Source: Georhizobium profundi
Lineage (GTDB): Bacteria > Pseudomonadota > Alphaproteobacteria > Rhizobiales > Rhizobiaceae
DNA length: 64,000 nucleotides
Assembly: GCF_003952725.1 (NCBI RefSeq)
Contig: NZ_CP032509.1
Location: forward strand, 372,001-436,000
Reading direction: 5' to 3'
Shown: positions 19,324-28,565 of the stretch, in pieces
Numbering within the stretch: the stretch's first letter is position 1
Layout: every line of letters begins with the position of its first letter
The notes under the pieces: generated by a model
Told to the model about the DNA's origin: nothing
Seen by the model: the letters and a program-made list of their open reading frames with translations, nothing else
Databases searched by the model: none
Position numbers and translations under genes: made by a program

Positions 19324-20892
19324 CTACTTCGCGATGCGATTGGCGACAAGAAAGCCCGACCCGCCCGACAGGCCCGGCCCCGGGTGCGTGGACGCGCCGA
19401 CGTGGTGCAGATCCTTGATGCCGGTCGCGTGGTTGACGGACCCGGGAAGCGGACGCCAGACGAAGAACTGATCGATCGTCGCCGCACCGCCATAAGGATC
19501 GCCGCCGACGAGGTTGACGTTGAGCGCTTCGAGATCGGCCGGGGAATAGGCGCGGCGCTTCAGCACGATCTCGTCGAAATTCGATATGTGACGCCTGAGA
19601 ATCGCTTCGATGCGGTCGGCGAAGGCCTCGCGCGTCGCATCCGACCAGGTACCGTCGGTCGCAATTTCACCGGCTGCATCGCCCTTGATGGAGCGTGGTG
19701 CATCGGGGATCTGGATCCAGAGGATCGCCTTGCCATCGGGCGCGCGGGACGGATCGAGCGCTGCGGGTTGACCGACGCAGATCGTCGGCGTTCCCGGCAG
19801 CATGCCGCGCAGCGCTTCGTTGTGCGACTTGGAAACGGCATCGATGCCGTCGGTAAAATGGATGAGTGCCACCTTGTCGAAGCCCTCGGTGGTCCAGCGC
19901 GGTGCTGCATCGAGGGCATAGTGAAGCTGAAAGTTGCCGCGCCCGTGGGTGAAGGTCTTCACCGCGTCGCGGGCGGGCGGCGGCGCATCATTGCCGAGCA
20001 GCGGGCCGTAAAGCTTGCCCGGCGCAACGGAAGCGATGACCGAGCGCGAGGCGCGCAGTTCTTCACCGTTCGAAAGACATACGCCGACCGCTCGCCCGTT
20101 CTCGACGAGGATGCGGGTCACGTCGGCGCCGGTGCGCACCGTGCCGCCGCGTTCCTGGATCAGACCGCGGAAGGCTTCAGCTGCCCTGCCAGCGCCGCCC
20201 TTGACGATCGGCGCGCCTGCCGCTTCGAGCGCGAAGGCGACGATCTTGCCCATCTGGCCGGAATAGGCGTCGTCGGGGGAAAGCCCGCAGTGGAGCGTCC
20301 AGGGCGCAAGAAGCGCCTGCAACTCGGGCGCCTGGTAGCTGGAGCCGAGCCAGCGGCGCGCCGGCATCAGCGCTTCGCCGAGATAGGCGAGAAGGGCACG
20401 CGGACCGCGCTTCCACGCTTCGCGCGCAATCAGTGTCGCGGTCTGCCGGCTCCACAGTTCGCCGCCGAGCAGGCCGAAGAGCAAGGGCGCGTTGGCTTCG
20501 ATGCCGGTAACGTCGGCCTTGTAGGCAGCCCCGTCGCCGGGAGACAAGCGGTCGAAGGCGGCGATATTGCCTGCGCGGTCTGTCGTCAGGATTGCGCCTG
20601 AACCATCCGGACGGATGACGCCAGTCGGGTGCGGCGTGTGGCAGAATTCAAGCCCGTGTCGGGCGAGATCCTGACCAAGCGCGGCATGGGCCGGACCGGT
20701 CAGGAAGAGGACGAAGGTGGCCGCCATCACATCATGGGTAAAGCCCGGCAGCGTGGCTTCGGTTGACAGCATGCAGCCGCCGACATGGTCCGCCCGCTCC
20801 AGCACGAGGACCTTGTGGCCCTTGCCCGAGAGCATGGCGGCGGCCGTAAGCGCATTGATGCCGCTGCCGATGATGATGTGATCGGCCACCAT
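19324..20892 (-). CDS. NAD(P)/FAD-dependent oxidoreductase, PYROXD2 / phytoene-desaturase-like
   Basis: The 522-residue flavoprotein begins with the dinucleotide-binding fold HIIIGSGINALTAAAMLSGKG followed by an acidic ERADHVGG. The C-terminus HHVGASTHPGPGLSGGSGF matches the FAD-binding end of phytoene desaturases and PYROXD2. No carotenoid genes are present, so carotenoid desaturation is unlikely. The gene starts six bases after the cyclase-family gene and forms a two-gene unit with it. A second member of the same family lies divergently at 21833. Confidence 0.85.
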   Translation of the reverse strand: MVADHIIIGSGINALTAAAMLSGKGHKVLVLERADHVGGCMLSTEATLPGFTHDVMAATFVLFLTGPAHAALGQDLARHGLEFCHTPHPTGVIRPDGSGAILTTDRAGNIAAFDRLSPGDGAAYKADVTGIEANAPLLFGLLGGELWSRQTATLIAREAWKRGPRALLAYLGEALMPARRWLGSSYQAPELQALLAPWTLHCGLSPDDAYSGQMGKIVAFALEAAGAPIVKGGAGRAAEAFRGLIQERGGTVRTGADVTRILVENGRAVGVCLSNGEELRASRSVIASVAPGKLYGPLLGNDAPPPARDAVKTFTHGRGNFQLHYALDAAPRWTTEGFDKVALIHFTDGIDAVSKSHNEALRGMLPGTPTICVGQPAALDPSRAPDGKAILWIQIPDAPRSIKGDAAGEIATDGTWSDATREAFADRIEAILRRHISNFDEIVLKRRAYSPADLEALNVNLVGGDPYGGAATIDQFFVWRPLPGSVNHATGIKDLHHVGASTHPGPGLSGGSGFLVANRIAK

Positions 20893-20898
20893 CGTCGT

Positions 20899-21690
20899 TC
20901 AGTGCTTCGCGACGAGCGCGAGCGCGCGGATCGGGCTTCCCGTGCCTTCCGCAATCTTCAGCGGCGCGGCGATCAGGACGGCGCCCTTTGGCGGAAGCTT
21001 GTCGAGATTGCAGAGGCTGGCGAGACCGTACTTGTTGGCCTTGTGCAGGAAGTTGTGCGCCGGGAATGGTGGCTCCATGCCGCCGGCACCGCCCGCATCG
21101 GTGCCGATGCACTGGGTGCCCCAGCCGATAGCGCCCTTTTCAAGAATATAGGCGATGCAATCGGGTGTCGGTCCGGGAGAGTGCGGGCCATTCTCGTCCA
21201 TGTTCAGGAAGGTATCTTCCGAACCGTTGCGCTTGTCCCAGTCGGTGCGCATCACGACCCATTCGCCGGGCTTGATCTCGCCGTGTTTGGCTTCCCAGGC
21301 CTTCACGCCTTCGGCGGTGAGCAGGAAGTCCGGATCGGCTTCGGTCTCGGCCGAGCAGTCGATGACGTTGACCGGGGCCACGAAATTCTGCGGCTTGATC
21401 GTGTCGGTGTAGCCGTCGGCAAAGTCCTTGCCGGTAATCCAGTGGTGCGGCGCATCGAAATGGGTGCCGGAATGCTCGCCGATCTTCAGCCAGTTCCAGG
21501 CCCAGAAGGGACCGTTCTGGTCGTATTCCGAGATCTTGTGAATTTCGATCTTCGGCGTGTCCTTCGCCAGTTCCGGCGGCAGCTTCAAGAGCGGGGTATC
21601 GGGTCCGAGCGGTGCGGAGAGGTCGACCACCTCCACCTTGCCACTCAGGAGAAGCCCGGCCAGTTCGCCCAATGTATCGGCAGCAGACAT
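20899..21690 (-). CDS. cyclase family protein (KynB-type metal hydrolase fold)
   Basis: The start at ATG 21690 (MSAADTLGEL) gives 263 residues, with upstream frame residues omitted as they look like leader. The HSGTHFDAPHHW motif supplies the metal-binding His and Asp residues of the Pfam PF04199 family, whose members include kynurenine formamidase and isatin hydrolase. A second His lies in FPAHNFLHKANKYG. It probably hydrolyses an amide or lactam. It is transcribed just before the FAD oxidoreductase and divergent from its paralogue. Confidence 0.85.
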   Translation of the reverse strand: MSAADTLGELAGLLLSGKVEVVDLSAPLGPDTPLLKLPPELAKDTPKIEIHKISEYDQNGPFWAWNWLKIGEHSGTHFDAPHHWITGKDFADGYTDTIKPQNFVAPVNVIDCSAETEADPDFLLTAEGVKAWEAKHGEIKPGEWVVMRTDWDKRNGSEDTFLNMDENGPHSPGPTPDCIAYILEKGAIGWGTQCIGTDAGGAGGMEPPFPAHNFLHKANKYGLASLCNLDKLPPKGAVLIAAPLKIAEGTGSPIRALALVAKH

Positions 21691-21832
21691 CTTCACTGTT
21701 CTCCTCTTTGTCAGCGACGGTCGCAACCTTCGCCTCTTTTCCATACGCGCGAAACAAATTTCGCAGGCGCTTCGGCGAGACTAGACGGAAGTAAATGCAT
21801 CTGCAAATATCTTGATCGGGGATGGTGCCGAC

Positions 21833-23401
21833 ATGACTGATGCTGATGCCCTTATCATTGGGGCTGGACACAACGGACTGGCCTGCGCGGCGCACCTCGC
21901 CGCAAAGGGTTGGAAGGTCGCCGTTTTCGAAACGGCAGATCGGCCGGGCGGAGCTGTCAAAACGCAAGAGCTGACCGCACCCGGCTTCAAGCACGATATC
22001 GCGGCGATGAATCTCAGCCTGTTTGCGGGTTCGGCCTTCCACAGGGCCTATGGCAGCGAGCTTGCCGAGCACGGACTGGCGTTCGCCCCGGTGTCGCGGC
22101 CTTTCGCATCCATCTTCCATGATGGCAGCTGGCTCGGCGTTTCGACCGATATGGACGAGACGCTCGGCTGGATCCAGGCGCGATCGCTCAAAGATGCGGA
22201 GACATGGAAGACCCTCGTCGCGGGCTTTCCCAAGCGCGCCGATAGCCTGTTCTCGCTGCTTGGCAGCCCGATGAAGAAGCGTGCAATTGCACGTAATTTT
22301 CTTGCAGCGTTTCGCCGCGAAGGTGTCGGCGGCGGGTGCGAGCTGCTTCGGTTTCTCCTGATGTCGCCCCGCGCCTGGCTCGACGAGACGTTCGAGAGCG
22401 CGGAGATGCGCACGATGCTCGCCGCCTGGGGCATGCATCTCGACTTCGCGCCCGATGTCGCAGGCGGCGCGCTCTTTCCCTATCTCGAGGGCATGGCCAA
22501 CCAGAGCTTCGGCATGGTGATCGGCAAGGGCGGCGCCGAAACGATGATCACGGCGCTCACCCGGATGATCGAGAAGCGGGGCAGCCAGGTGCACTGCAAT
22601 GCGCGCGTGGAACGCATCGAGACGAGTGGTGGCAAAGCCACCGGCGTGGTGCTCGCAGACGGTCGGCGGTTTGCCGCCAGACGTGCCGTGATCGGGTCGG
22701 TGGCGCCCAAGGCGCTCGCACATCTGCTGCCGGAAGGCAGTGGCGACAGGAGCTTCGATGCGAAGATGGCGGCGTTTCGCCATGCGCCCGGCACGATGAT
22801 GCTGCATCTGGCACTCGACGGGCTGCCGGACTGGTCGGACGCCGAACTCCAGCGCTTTGCCTATGTGCATGTGGCGCCAGACATGGACATGATGGCGCGC
22901 GCCTATGCGGATGCGACCGCTGGGCTTCTGCCGCGTGAGCCGGTGCTCGTCGTCGGCCAGCCGACGACGGTCGACCCCTCCCGCGCACCCGATGGAAAGC
23001 ATGTGCTCTGGGTGCAGGTGCGCATGGTGCCCGCCATCATCGAGGGCGACGCGGCCGGCGAGATCGAAGCGCGCGACTGGGACAGCGTGCGCGAGATCTA
23101 TGCCGAACGCGTGCTCGACATTCTCGAACGCTATGCGCCGGGACTGCGCGGCAAGATCATTGGCAAAACGGCCGTGTCGCCGCTCGATCTCGAACGCGGC
23201 AACGCCAATCTCGTCGGCGGCGACCAGATTTGCGGCAGCCACCATCTTGCACAGAATTTCCTATTCCGCCCGGCCCCGGGCTTTGCCGACTGGCACACGC
23301 CCGTCGGCAATCTGCATCTCGTCGGCGCGGCCACCTGGCCGGGTGCGGGCGTCGGTGCCGGGTCGGGCTACATGCTCGCCTGCCAGCTGGCAGGCCAATG
23401 A
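21833..23401 (+). CDS. second NAD(P)/FAD-dependent oxidoreductase, PYROXD2-like
   Basis: The start at ATG 21833 gives 522 residues with ADALIIGAGHNGLACAAHLAAKG and an acidic ETADRPGG dinucleotide fold. The C-terminal HLVGAATWPGAGVGAGSGY matches the product of 19324-20892, so the two are paralogues of similar length. Shared internal blocks include VGQPTTVDPSRAPDGKHVLW here and VGQPAALDPSRAPDGKAILW in the other. It lies 52 bases before the peptide-type substrate-binding protein gene, so its substrate may be what the transporter brings in. That is an inference. Confidence 0.85.
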   Translation: MTDADALIIGAGHNGLACAAHLAAKGWKVAVFETADRPGGAVKTQELTAPGFKHDIAAMNLSLFAGSAFHRAYGSELAEHGLAFAPVSRPFASIFHDGSWLGVSTDMDETLGWIQARSLKDAETWKTLVAGFPKRADSLFSLLGSPMKKRAIARNFLAAFRREGVGGGCELLRFLLMSPRAWLDETFESAEMRTMLAAWGMHLDFAPDVAGGALFPYLEGMANQSFGMVIGKGGAETMITALTRMIEKRGSQVHCNARVERIETSGGKATGVVLADGRRFAARRAVIGSVAPKALAHLLPEGSGDRSFDAKMAAFRHAPGTMMLHLALDGLPDWSDAELQRFAYVHVAPDMDMMARAYADATAGLLPREPVLVVGQPTTVDPSRAPDGKHVLWVQVRMVPAIIEGDAAGEIEARDWDSVREIYAERVLDILERYAPGLRGKIIGKTAVSPLDLERGNANLVGGDQICGSHHLAQNFLFRPAPGFADWHTPVGNLHLVGAATWPGAGVGAGSGYMLACQLAGQ

Positions 23402-23453
23402 GTGCCAAAGAATGCCGCGCAAACAAGCGGCCAAACACAGGGGAACTGAACCG

Positions 23454-24989
23454 ATGATCACGCATCCCAACAGACGCACTTTGTTGAAGCTTGCCGGCGC
23501 AAGTGCCGCGCTCGCAGGCTTCAACCTGCCGCTCTCGGCCTTCGCTCAGGAAGCCAACGAGCTTGTCATCGCCTATAACGTCAACCTGCCCTCCTGGGAC
23601 CCGACGGTCGGCCCCTCGGCGGTCAACCCGACGATCCAGGGTTTCTACCAGTCCGTCTTCGACATGTTCATCCATCAGGATCCGGACCTCAGCTTCAAGC
23701 CCGGACTGATCACGGAGTGGGGCTGGAACGACGACAATTCCAAGATCTTCATGGTCGTGCGCGAAGGCGTGAAGTGGCACGACGGCAGTGACTTCAGTGC
23801 GGAAGACGTCGTCTGGTCGCTGGAGCGCGCCGGCAAGGCCGAGACGGGCAACCCGATCCAGTTCACCTGGTCCAAGATCGGCAATTTCACCATCGACGGA
23901 AACCGCATCGAAGCCGACGTGCTGGAGTTCGACCCGACCATCTTCAAGTGGATGTCGTTCCTCACGGGCTATGTTCTGCCCAAGGCCTATTTTGAAGAAG
24001 TCGGCGCGGATGGCTTCGAGGCGAAGCCCATCGGCACCGGCCCCTATATGGTCGAGAGCTATGAGCGGAACGCCTTCGTGCGCCTCAAGGCCAACCCGGA
24101 TTACTGGAACGGCGCGCCCGCTTTTGAGGCGGTAACGATCAAGTTCGTGACCGATGCGGCGAGCCGCGTGGCGGAAATCGAATCCGGCAATTCCGACGTG
24201 ACGCTTGAAATTCCCTACGAGGAATATGACCGCCTGACGGGTGGCGAGTTCGAAGGCGTGGCCGAGCCGATCTCCGACATCGCCATGATCTTCCTGAACG
24301 ACGTCGAACCGATGCTCGACAAGAATGTGCGACTTGCCGCGCACATGGCGATCGACAAGCAGCTTCTCATCGACCGGTTGCTGAGCGGCTACGGCGTGCC
24401 GATCAGCACGCTGCAGACGCCGGAATACATCGCCTACGATTCCTCCATCGAAGTGGCCTATGACGAGGAAGGCGCCAAGGCGCTGCTCGCGGAATCCGGC
24501 TTCTCGCCCGAGAACCCCGTGCGCTTCAAGATCCAGACGACGCGCGGCTTCAAGCCCAAGGACTACGAGATGATCCAGGCGATCGTCGGCATGTGGCGCC
24601 GCGTCGGGATCGAGGCGGAGATCGAGGTGTATGAGATCGCGCAGCATTTCGAACTGCGCGCCGCCGATCAGCTTGCACCGGCGGCCTTCTACAACTGGGG
24701 CAATGCGGTGGGCGATCCGACGACGTCGACCGGCTTTGCCATGTTCGGCCCGAGCCCGCATTCGGTCTGGGATGGCCAGGACCTCATGGATCGCATCATC
24801 CCGCTCTGGGGCGAGGCGGACGAAGAGGCCCGCATTCAGGGCTGGAAGGATGTCGATCGCTTCATCGCCGAGGAAGGCCTCGTCATCCCGCTCATCCAGT
24901 ATGTCCAGCCGATCGTCTACCGTCCCGGCCTGACGGTGACGGCGCATGCCTCCGGTGCGCTGCTGCCGCAGCTGATCGGGCAGGCGTGA
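23454..24989 (+). CDS. ABC transporter substrate-binding protein, family 5 (peptide/DppA type)
   Basis: ATG 23454 follows CAGGGGAAC and gives 511 residues. The N-terminus NRRTLLKLAG then a hydrophobic run and AFAQ is a Tat-type signal. The body has family 5 motifs, including WHDGSDFSAEDVVWSLERA and the later GTGPYMVESYERN. Such proteins bind di- or oligopeptides, but also opines and nickel. The ligand is not predictable. It leads a five-gene transporter operon. The frame that extends upstream to 22905 overlaps the flavoprotein gene and is not coding. Confidence 0.92.
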   Translation: MITHPNRRTLLKLAGASAALAGFNLPLSAFAQEANELVIAYNVNLPSWDPTVGPSAVNPTIQGFYQSVFDMFIHQDPDLSFKPGLITEWGWNDDNSKIFMVVREGVKWHDGSDFSAEDVVWSLERAGKAETGNPIQFTWSKIGNFTIDGNRIEADVLEFDPTIFKWMSFLTGYVLPKAYFEEVGADGFEAKPIGTGPYMVESYERNAFVRLKANPDYWNGAPAFEAVTIKFVTDAASRVAEIESGNSDVTLEIPYEEYDRLTGGEFEGVAEPISDIAMIFLNDVEPMLDKNVRLAAHMAIDKQLLIDRLLSGYGVPISTLQTPEYIAYDSSIEVAYDEEGAKALLAESGFSPENPVRFKIQTTRGFKPKDYEMIQAIVGMWRRVGIEAEIEVYEIAQHFELRAADQLAPAAFYNWGNAVGDPTTSTGFAMFGPSPHSVWDGQDLMDRIIPLWGEADEEARIQGWKDVDRFIAEEGLVIPLIQYVQPIVYRPGLTVTAHASGALLPQLIGQA

Positions 24990-25033
24990 GCGGACTTTTC
25001 CTGATGATCAAGGCCGGCGCGCTGGACTGATCC

Positions 25034-26044
25034 ATGCCCATCCTTCGCGTCGTCCTTTCGCGCTTTCTCACCACGCTGATCACACTGATCGGCGTGGCCA
25101 TCATCGTTTTCGTCGTGGTGCGTGTCGTGCCCGGCAATCCCATCGCCATGATGCTGCCGCCAGGCGCAAGCGCTGCCGATATCGAGCGGTTGAGCGCGCT
25201 CTACGGGCTCGACAAATCCATCTTCGAGCAGTTCACGATCTGGTTCGGCAATGTGCTTCAGGGCGATTTCGGGACGTCGATCTCCACGCGCCAGCCGGTG
25301 CTCGATCTCGTTCTCGGCCGGTTGCCGGCAACACTCGAACTCAGCCTCATGGCGCTGATCATCGCGGTGATCCTCGGCATGGGTGCCGCGATCATCGGAA
25401 CGCGCTACCGCGGCCGCCGCACGGAGACGGGTGTGGATCTTGCCAATGGCATCGGCCTTTCGGTGCCGGATTTCCTCTGGGGGCTGCTGCTGATCATCCT
25501 GCTCGGCGTCGTCTGGCCGCTTTTCCCGATTTCCGGCCGTGTATCGCCGCGTCTTGACCTACCGTTTTCGACCCAGTTCTATTTGATCGAGAGCATTTTC
25601 AGGCTGCGCTTCGATCTGACCGGCAATCTGCTGCGCCACATGTTCATGCCGGCCTTGGCACTTGCGCTGCCGCTCGCCGCGATCATCGCGCAGTTGCTCA
25701 AACAATCGCTGAAGGAAACGGTCAATCTCGATTACGCGGTGCTGGCCCGCACGAAGGGCTACTCTGAAACGCGCGTGATCCTGTCCGAGGCCCTGCCCAA
25801 TGCGCTACTGCCGACGCTGACGCTGATCGGGGTACAATTCACCTTCCTCATCGGCGGCACTGTGATCATCGAGCGGCTCTTTTCCTATGAAGGACTCGGC
25901 AACATGGCGGTCGATGCGGTGATCAACCGGGACCTGCCGCTGATCCAGGGTATCGTCATCCTCTTCGCGCTGATCTTCACGGCGATCAATCTTCTCGTCG
26001 ACATGACCTATGCGTTCCTGAACCCGAGGCTCCGCCATGCTTGA
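25034..26044 (+). CDS. ABC transporter permease, DppB-like
   Basis: The 336-residue inner membrane permease has an N-terminal helix (residues 8-30) and five more hydrophobic segments. The EAA-type cytoplasmic loop is ARTKGYSETRVILSEALPNALLP near residue 237. The N-terminal VVPGNPIAMMLPPGAS and GLDKSIFEQ segments are standard for DppB-type subunits. It starts 44 bases after the binding protein and its last eight bases overlap the next permease. Confidence 0.92.
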   Translation: MPILRVVLSRFLTTLITLIGVAIIVFVVVRVVPGNPIAMMLPPGASAADIERLSALYGLDKSIFEQFTIWFGNVLQGDFGTSISTRQPVLDLVLGRLPATLELSLMALIIAVILGMGAAIIGTRYRGRRTETGVDLANGIGLSVPDFLWGLLLIILLGVVWPLFPISGRVSPRLDLPFSTQFYLIESIFRLRFDLTGNLLRHMFMPALALALPLAAIIAQLLKQSLKETVNLDYAVLARTKGYSETRVILSEALPNALLPTLTLIGVQFTFLIGGTVIIERLFSYEGLGNMAVDAVINRDLPLIQGIVILFALIFTAINLLVDMTYAFLNPRLRHA

Positions 26045-26888
26045 CGGGCGCGGTGCGGTCAAAAGGCGGGCCGGTGCACGGCTCTGGCTCTCGGGCCTGT
26101 GGCTGGCGATCGTTGCGCTTGCGGCAGTCTTCGCGCCGCTCATCGCGCCGCACGATCCGCTGATGCAGGATCTCCTCTACGGGCGGCTGCCGCCCTTCTG
26201 GATTGCGGGCGCGGAACCCGGCTACCTGCTCGGCACGGACAGTCTCGGCCGCGACGTGCTTTCACGGTTGATCCACGGCGCGCGCATCGCGCTGATCGTC
26301 GCGCTTGTCGCCGGCATCGGCACCTGTCTCATCGGTTCGACGCTCGGGCTGATTGCCGGCTATTATCGCGGCTGGGCGGACCGGATCATCAGCCGGCTGG
26401 TCGACATCTGGATGGCGTTTCCGCCGATCCTCTTCGCCATTCTTCTCATCGCCGTCATCGGCACCGGGCTCACCTCGGTCATCGTTGCGATCGTCGTCAT
26501 CGACTGGACGCGCTTCTGCCGGGTGGTGCGCGCCGAGACGCTCAACCAGTCGCAGATGGACTATGTGCACAGCGCCCGCATTGCCGGCTTCACGCGGATG
26601 AAGACGATGCTTTCGGAGATCCTGCCCAACGTGCTGCCGACGATCATCGCGCTGCTCAGCCTGGAAATGGGGATCGCGGTGATCGTCGAGGCGATCCTCT
26701 CCTTCGTCAATCTGTCGATCTCCACCGACCAGCCCACCTGGGGCGGCATGATCGCGGAGGGACGCCTGAGCATCCACCAGGCGTGGTGGGTGCTGGTCTT
26801 TCCGCTGATCGCGTTATTTCTCACCGTCCTCTCCTTTGCCCAGTTCGGCGAGGGACTGAAGGACCGCTTCGATCCGGTGCTTCGATGA
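26037..26888 (+). CDS. ABC transporter permease, DppC-like
   Basis: The 283-residue inner membrane subunit starts eight bases before the DppB-like stop. It shows the usual GTDSLGRDVLSRLIHGAR motif and the EAA loop SARIAGFTRMKTMLSEILPNVLP, with WGGMIAEGR late in the sequence. It should pair with the DppB-like subunit to form the transmembrane channel. The stop codon overlaps the start of the first ATPase gene in an ATGA arrangement. Confidence 0.92.
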   Translation: MLDGRGAVKRRAGARLWLSGLWLAIVALAAVFAPLIAPHDPLMQDLLYGRLPPFWIAGAEPGYLLGTDSLGRDVLSRLIHGARIALIVALVAGIGTCLIGSTLGLIAGYYRGWADRIISRLVDIWMAFPPILFAILLIAVIGTGLTSVIVAIVVIDWTRFCRVVRAETLNQSQMDYVHSARIAGFTRMKTMLSEILPNVLPTIIALLSLEMGIAVIVEAILSFVNLSISTDQPTWGGMIAEGRLSIHQAWWVLVFPLIALFLTVLSFAQFGEGLKDRFDPVLR

Positions 26889-27766
26889 GCGGCGGCTATC
26901 TCACCATCCGCAATCTGTCGGCCGTGCTGCGCGATACGGGCGAGCGCGTGCTGCGCTCCGTCGACATCGATCTTAAGCCCGGCACGATCCGCGGGCTCGT
27001 CGGGGAAAGCGGTGCCGGCAAGAGCATGATCGGCAAGGCCGTGCTTGGCGTGCTGCCGAAGGCGCTGAAGGTCGTGGAAGGTGAGATCCTGATCGACGGG
27101 CAGGACCTCCTGAAGCTGAAGGACACGGACCGGCGGCGGCTGATCGGCGCATCGACCGCGCTCATTCCCCAGGACCCGCTGACCGCGCTCAACCCCTCGC
27201 GCCGGATCGGGCCGCAGATCACCAATCGGCTGGTCGACATTCTTGGCTGGACGCGCCGCGCCGCCGAAGTGCGGGCGCTGGAAGTCCTGGAAGAGGTGCA
27301 GATCGCCGACCCTGCGCGCGTCATGCGGCAATATCCACACGAGCTCTCAGGCGGCATGCGCCAGCGCATCCTGATCGCCTCGGCCTTTGCGGCTGAGCCG
27401 AAGCTCATCATCGCCGACGAGCCGACGACGGCTCTCGATGTGACGGTGCAGAAGCAGATCCTGAAGCTCATTTCCAACCTGCAGGCGCGGCATGGCACGG
27501 CGCTGCTTTTCGTGACGCACGATCTCGGCGTGGTGGCGAAAATCTGCGACAGCCTCAGCGTGCTTTACGGTGGCAAGGTCGTGGAGGACACGGACGTCGC
27601 CTCGTTCTTCAACGGCCCGCGCCATGCCTACGGCCGGGCGCTTCTTGCAGCGACACCGCGGCACACGGACCCGGATGCATCGCTCCTGCCCGTGCCCGAC
27701 GACGTGATCGCAGCCGTGCGCGGCGAGATCAGCGACGCTGATCGCCAATGGGTGCGCCATGACTGA
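26885..27766 (+). CDS. ABC transporter ATP-binding protein, DppD-like
   Basis: The true start at ATG 26885 gives 293 residues. Walker A is GESGAGKS, the signature is LSGGMRQR and Walker B is LIIADEPTTALD, followed by a switch His in THDLGVVAKICD. The C-terminal GPRHAYGRALLAATPR is the oligopeptide-ABC extension, but the protein is somewhat shorter than typical DppD. The longer frame from 26099 lies over the permease gene and is a shadow. The next ATPase gene overlaps by eight bases. Confidence 0.92.
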   Translation: MSGGYLTIRNLSAVLRDTGERVLRSVDIDLKPGTIRGLVGESGAGKSMIGKAVLGVLPKALKVVEGEILIDGQDLLKLKDTDRRRLIGASTALIPQDPLTALNPSRRIGPQITNRLVDILGWTRRAAEVRALEVLEEVQIADPARVMRQYPHELSGGMRQRILIASAFAAEPKLIIADEPTTALDVTVQKQILKLISNLQARHGTALLFVTHDLGVVAKICDSLSVLYGGKVVEDTDVASFFNGPRHAYGRALLAATPRHTDPDASLLPVPDDVIAAVRGEISDADRQWVRHD

Positions 27767-28550
27767 CGCGCTCTACAGGATCGAGGGGCTGTGGGTGGAG
27801 GTTGCCGACCAGACCCGCAAACCGCTTTTCGGCGCAGCACCCCGCTTGCGCATCCTCGATGATATTTCGTTCTCCATCGAACGGCGCAGCGTGCTCGGCA
27901 TTGTCGGTGGCTCGGGCTCGGGCAAGACCACGCTTGGACGCACGCTGGTGCGGCTTGTCGAGCCAACGGCGGGAACGCTGATTTTCGACGGGGAGGATGT
28001 GACGCATCTTTCCGACGATGCGATGCGACCGCTTCGGCAACGCATTCAGTTGATCTTTCAAGACCCGATGTCGGCGCTCAATCCGCGGCTGACGATCGGC
28101 CGGATCATCGCAGCGCCTCTGCGCGCGAAGACCAGCGATCCCCGCGTTGCGGAAGCGCTGGACCATGTGGGACTGCCGCGCGGTTTTGGCGGGCGTTATC
28201 CGCACGAGCTGTCCGGCGGGCAACGCCAGCGCGTCGGCATCGCGCGGGCAATTGCGCTCCGTCCGGATTTCATCGTTGCCGACGAGATCGTTTCCGGCCT
28301 CGACGTGTCGTCGCAGGCGCAGGTGCTGACGCTTTTGGCTAACCTGGTGAAGGACCTCGGGTTGACCCTTGCCTTCATCAGCCACGATCTGTCCGTGATC
28401 CGAAGATTGTGCGACCGGGTGATCGTGCTGCAGACGGGGAAGATCGTGGAGGACCAGCCGGTGGCGCAGCTCTTCACGTCGCCTTCCCACGACTATACGC
28501 GCCAGCTTCTCAACTCCATCCCGGAGCCTGATCCGTCGCAACGCTGGTGA
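27759..28550 (+). CDS. ABC transporter ATP-binding protein, DppF-like
   Basis: The 263-residue ATPase has Walker A GGSGSGKT, signature LSGGQRQR and Walker B IVADEIVSGLD, where the usual Pro after Glu is Ile. The switch motif is ISHDLSVIRRLCD. It is about 60 residues shorter than many DppF proteins, lacking most of the C-terminal extension beyond PSHDYTRQLLNSIP. It completes a full peptide-type importer with the preceding four genes. Confidence 0.92.
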   Translation: MTDALYRIEGLWVEVADQTRKPLFGAAPRLRILDDISFSIERRSVLGIVGGSGSGKTTLGRTLVRLVEPTAGTLIFDGEDVTHLSDDAMRPLRQRIQLIFQDPMSALNPRLTIGRIIAAPLRAKTSDPRVAEALDHVGLPRGFGGRYPHELSGGQRQRVGIARAIALRPDFIVADEIVSGLDVSSQAQVLTLLANLVKDLGLTLAFISHDLSVIRRLCDRVIVLQTGKIVEDQPVAQLFTSPSHDYTRQLLNSIPEPDPSQRW

Positions 28551-28565
28551 TGCAGCAACACGTCT

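Noticed and set aside
21140..23245. Minus-strand frame of 701 codons across the cyclase and flavoprotein genes
   Set aside because: It covers two genes with clear families in other frames and has no coherent product.
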